Positions 62,801 to 64,000 of a DNA stretch of 64,000 nucleotides are shown here, in pieces (position 1 is the first letter of the stretch; each line of letters starts with the position of its first letter). Made by a program: the position numbers and the translations under genes. The stretch is from Hemibagrus wyckioides (Eukaryota; Chordata; Actinopteri; Siluriformes; Bagridae). The notes below the pieces were generated by a model. That model had not been told where the DNA came from. It worked only from the letters and a program-made list of their open reading frames with translations, and ran no database searches. The stretch spans positions 9,731,392 to 9,795,391 of the forward strand of contig NC_080734.1 in NCBI RefSeq assembly GCF_019097595.1, given 5' to 3'.

Positions 62801-63947
62801 TTAGAAGGTGTGTCCAAACTTTTGACTGGTAGTGTATATAATCAATTCATCAACATAAGAAGGTTCAGATTGATCGACAGATACAGATAGCAAGTCAGAC
62901 AGGCATAACAATACAGTGTGCATAAATCATTTCGCTTAAAAGGTGAATAAAGTGGTTAAGTGACCAAACACAATCAATTAATCAAAAAAAATAATGCAAA
63001 ATGAGAAAAGTGTTATGCAGGAGATCGGTGTATGTAATACTGTGGTATTATTGCAATGCTACAGCTAGTCTATTTCAAATACTGACTGTTAAAGTGGGAA
63101 CTGTGTCATATGAAAGTCTGTACCCGATCAATCGCTTTGCACCACATCTTCAGTAAATTCTCACATTTGAACATCATTTCCACATCTGCACCAGCTGCTT
63201 TCATATCAGTTAAGGTCACAAGCCTGGAGAAGTCGATACCTGATGCCTCTGACAGTTGAAAACATTCCATCACCGTCTGAGCTTCTGCAGAATAAATCAG
63301 AACACAAGGCTGGTTAATAATGGGTGAAGATGCAACCTACTGTGCTAACCAAAACTTAAAATGTAAACTAACTGATAAATATAATCTCAGCTTTAAGTGT
63401 TGAACATGTTAAAAGTCATGCTGAGTGTAAATAAGGAAGTAACTATCTACAGTACATTGCTTAATTCATACAGAATAGTGATCAAAGGATTGATAGGTTA
63501 AGGTCAACAGCATTAACTGCAAATATGGCTGATTAATAATAGTGCTACAGGTTCCTCGTTGGTCTGCCCTACCAAACACACACTACCTTCCAAAGCATCA
63601 GAAAAAGACCATGACTAAAACCTTACCAAGACCAATTCATTCAGATGGTCTCGGACTGGTTCTATTTCTTCACCTGAGTGTGATTTCTGTGTTCCCACTT
63701 GCACAAATGAACTTTTTCTTTCTTTCTTTGTTTAATCCGACTCTAAAGTTAGTGTAGTGCCTGAGAGAAGATGGGTTCCCAAGTGAATTTTAAAGAAGTC
63801 TGCTAATTAATTTTTGCTCCTTTTCTCTCTGTATTTGAAGAATCGTCTTCTTCTGGCTCATTACCTCCTATAAGGCTGTTCGGTGCCTTAACTGGAGCGG
63901 CCGTATGAGAAGCATTATTCATGTACTCACTAAATATCTTATGTACG
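56522..63947 (-). CDS. dnah8: axonemal dynein heavy chain tail gene (DNAH8/DNAH5 class), 13 exons, no motor
   Basis: Thirteen exons on the minus strand join in frame into about 550 residues that align, from memory, along the N-terminal tail domain (DHC_N1) of outer-arm dynein heavy chains DNAH5/DNAH8. Landmarks are [70 protein letters not shown] and [16 protein letters not shown]. The tail binds intermediate chains and the partner heavy chain; motor activity needs the linker, AAA ring and stalk, about 3,000 residues further. Here TGA 56522-56524 ends the frame before the linker, an AATAAA follows, and saysd1 lies convergent 2.5 kb on. All splice sites are GT/AG and no exon is broken. The 5' end lies beyond the window. 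DNAH8 is preferred because SAYSD1 neighbours DNAH8 in human; DNAH5 is not excluded. A truncated duplicate or an early-frozen pseudogene are the alternatives. Confidence 0.85.
56772..56907 (-). CDS. dynein tail exon l
   Basis: The acceptor is cctacgatggacag (weak pyrimidine tract) and the donor is actgata|gtaagt. It encodes [20 protein letters not shown] and [20 protein letters not shown]; phase 1 out. Confidence 0.92.
56908..57885. other. dynein intron with (ATATT)n
   Basis: A pentanucleotide TATTA array at about 57296-57386 (about 18 units). Otherwise plain intron. Confidence 0.85.
57886..58005 (-). CDS. dynein tail exon k
   Basis: The acceptor is ttaatgtctgcag and the donor is atcaag|gtaaac. 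40 codons, [20 protein letters not shown] then [20 protein letters not shown], one of the best conserved blocks of the tail. Confidence 0.95.
58099..58198 (-). CDS. dynein tail exon j
   Basis: The acceptor is ctgttttacag and the donor is aaaaag|gtatct. It encodes [20 protein letters not shown] and [14 protein letters not shown]. Confidence 0.93.
58683..58759 (-). CDS. dynein tail exon i
   Basis: The acceptor is ttcttttccag and the donor is acagag|gtactt. It encodes [20 protein letters not shown] and LNLIQ; phase 2 out. Confidence 0.93.
58874..59056 (-). CDS. dynein tail exon h
   Basis: The acceptor is cagatatctcag and the donor is aacctg|gtggta. 61 codons including [37 protein letters not shown] and EFMSQINNL. 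Confidence 0.95.
59139..59276 (-). CDS. dynein tail exon g
   Basis: The acceptor is gtataaaaaag and the donor is aataag|gtagtg. 46 codons including [20 protein letters not shown] and [14 protein letters not shown]. Confidence 0.92.
59277..60099. other. dynein intron with (CTAT)n and (CT)n
   Basis: (CTAT)n at about 59328-59420 begins about 50 nt upstream of exon g in gene orientation; (CT)n is at about 59811-59850. Confidence 0.9.
60100..60201 (-). CDS. dynein tail exon f
   Basis: The acceptor is tttttttgacag and the donor is aaagag|gtaaca. 34 codons, [20 protein letters not shown] then [14 protein letters not shown]. Confidence 0.93.
60282..60389 (-). CDS. dynein tail exon e
   Basis: The acceptor is tttcaaatgtag and the donor is agcaaa|gtaaaa. 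36 codons, [20 protein letters not shown] then [16 protein letters not shown]. Confidence 0.92.
60515..60628 (-). CDS. dynein tail exon d
   Basis: The acceptor is cttgatgtacag and the donor is gatcca|gtaagt. It encodes [20 protein letters not shown] and [13 protein letters not shown], strongly dynein-like. Confidence 0.93.
60701..60877 (-). CDS. dynein tail exon c
   Basis: The acceptor is tattgcatttcag and the donor is ttgaag|gtaagt. 59 codons, [16 protein letters not shown] to [10 protein letters not shown], phase 0 in and out. The 2.2-kb intron before it contains the nested transposons at 61123-62834. Confidence 0.9.
61123..62834. mobile_element. Tc/mariner-type MITE, interrupted by a Tc1 element
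   Basis: TA|cactactagtcaaaagtttgg at the left and ccaaacttttgactggtagtg|TA at the right are inverted over more than 35 bp (through gacacaccttctaattc). Its own sequence is 61123-61257 plus 62502-62834 (about 470 bp) with no transposase. Confidence 0.9.
61260..62499 (+). mobile_element. Tc1-like transposon with near-intact transposase
   Basis: The TIRs cactatattgccaaaagtat and (reverse) cactatattgccaaaagtat are flanked by TA (61258-61259 and 62500-62501). The transposase frame opens at ATG 61394 with a helix-turn-helix ([20 protein letters not shown]), a GRPRKL hook, and the first catalytic Asp in WSDESRFS. Single-base losses near 61965 and 62115 shift the frame; downstream pieces keep the second Asp and the catalytic Glu in [14 protein letters not shown]. 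All three DDE residues are therefore present but not in one frame. This is a fairly young copy. Confidence 0.92.
62838..63123. other. dynein intron remainder
   Basis: Non-coding sequence between the nested elements and exon b. Confidence 0.7.
63124..63284 (-). CDS. dynein tail exon b
   Basis: The acceptor is tttattctgcag and the donor is gatcgg|gtacag. It encodes [20 protein letters not shown], then [20 protein letters not shown] and MWCKAIDR, the start of the DHC_N1 region. Confidence 0.85.
63285..63864. other. dynein intron
   Basis: Intron between exons a and b. A 71-codon plus-strand frame at 63542 has no support. Confidence 0.65.
63865..63947 (-). CDS. dynein tail exon a (upstream-most visible)
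   Basis: Reads [20 protein letters not shown] and ends SLIG with the donor gag|gtaatg. It leaves one base, completed by the next exon to give Glu. The acceptor (aaatcttacaag) is mediocre. Confidence 0.6.
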
Positions 63948-64000
63948 CTTGTAAGATTTAAAAATCACATTCACTTAATAGCAAATGAGTGACAAAACAT

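Overview
This window is vertebrate nuclear DNA, almost certainly from a teleost fish. It is AT-rich, with split genes using GT/AG introns, many microsatellites, and repeats typical of ray-finned fish: Tc1/mariner copies, hAT and Harbinger miniature elements, tRNA-derived SINEs, and a retroposon tail ending in 'tgctatacaaataaa'. Nothing prokaryotic is present. The exact lineage cannot be read; the repeat mix suggests an ostariophysan (catfish-like) fish, but this is a weak inference. All family comparisons are from memory; no database search was run.

Three coding loci are supported. (1) 719-38767, + strand: the 3' half of a DLGAP/SAPAP postsynaptic scaffold gene, best matched to dlgap2, in eight exons ending in the SHANK-binding QTRL terminus. 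It includes a 60-nt phase-symmetric microexon inside a 28-kb intron and a probable GC-AG intron before the last exon. (2) 52974-53721, + strand: a complete two-exon saysd1, an ER membrane protein ending with the SAYSVFN domain. (3) 56522-63947, - strand: thirteen exons of an outer-arm-type axonemal dynein heavy chain tail (DNAH8/DNAH5 class). This gene does not go on to its motor domain. Its last exon ends in TGA followed 41 nt later by AATAAA, and the convergent saysd1 gene lies 2.5 kb further on. All thirteen exons are open and in phase, so it looks like a tail-only dynein gene or a recently truncated one. This is the most interesting item.

Two further coding-looking segments are unassigned: 6233-7059 (with a phase-compatible candidate exon at 2943-3066), lying within the first large dlgap2 intron, and 49664-50052 (a spectrin-repeat-like start and a hydrophobic end).

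The rest is intron or intergenic DNA packed with mobile-element remains. These include four Tc1-like copies (about 4.5, 16.3, 39.3 and 61.3 kb) and a probable fifth at 46.1 kb; the 61.3-kb copy is inserted in another element within a dynein intron. A 2.3-kb TIR-bounded element at 35545-37859 carries a host-gene-like coding fragment, a perfect 37-bp hairpin and its own nested hAT insertion with an exact 8-bp target duplication. Several MITEs have recognisable target-site duplications, and there is a 34-bp minisatellite at 34.7 kb. Saysd1 beside a DNAH8-type gene, tail to tail, recalls the human SAYSD1-GLP1R-DNAH8 neighbourhood; dlgap2 next door is not the human arrangement.
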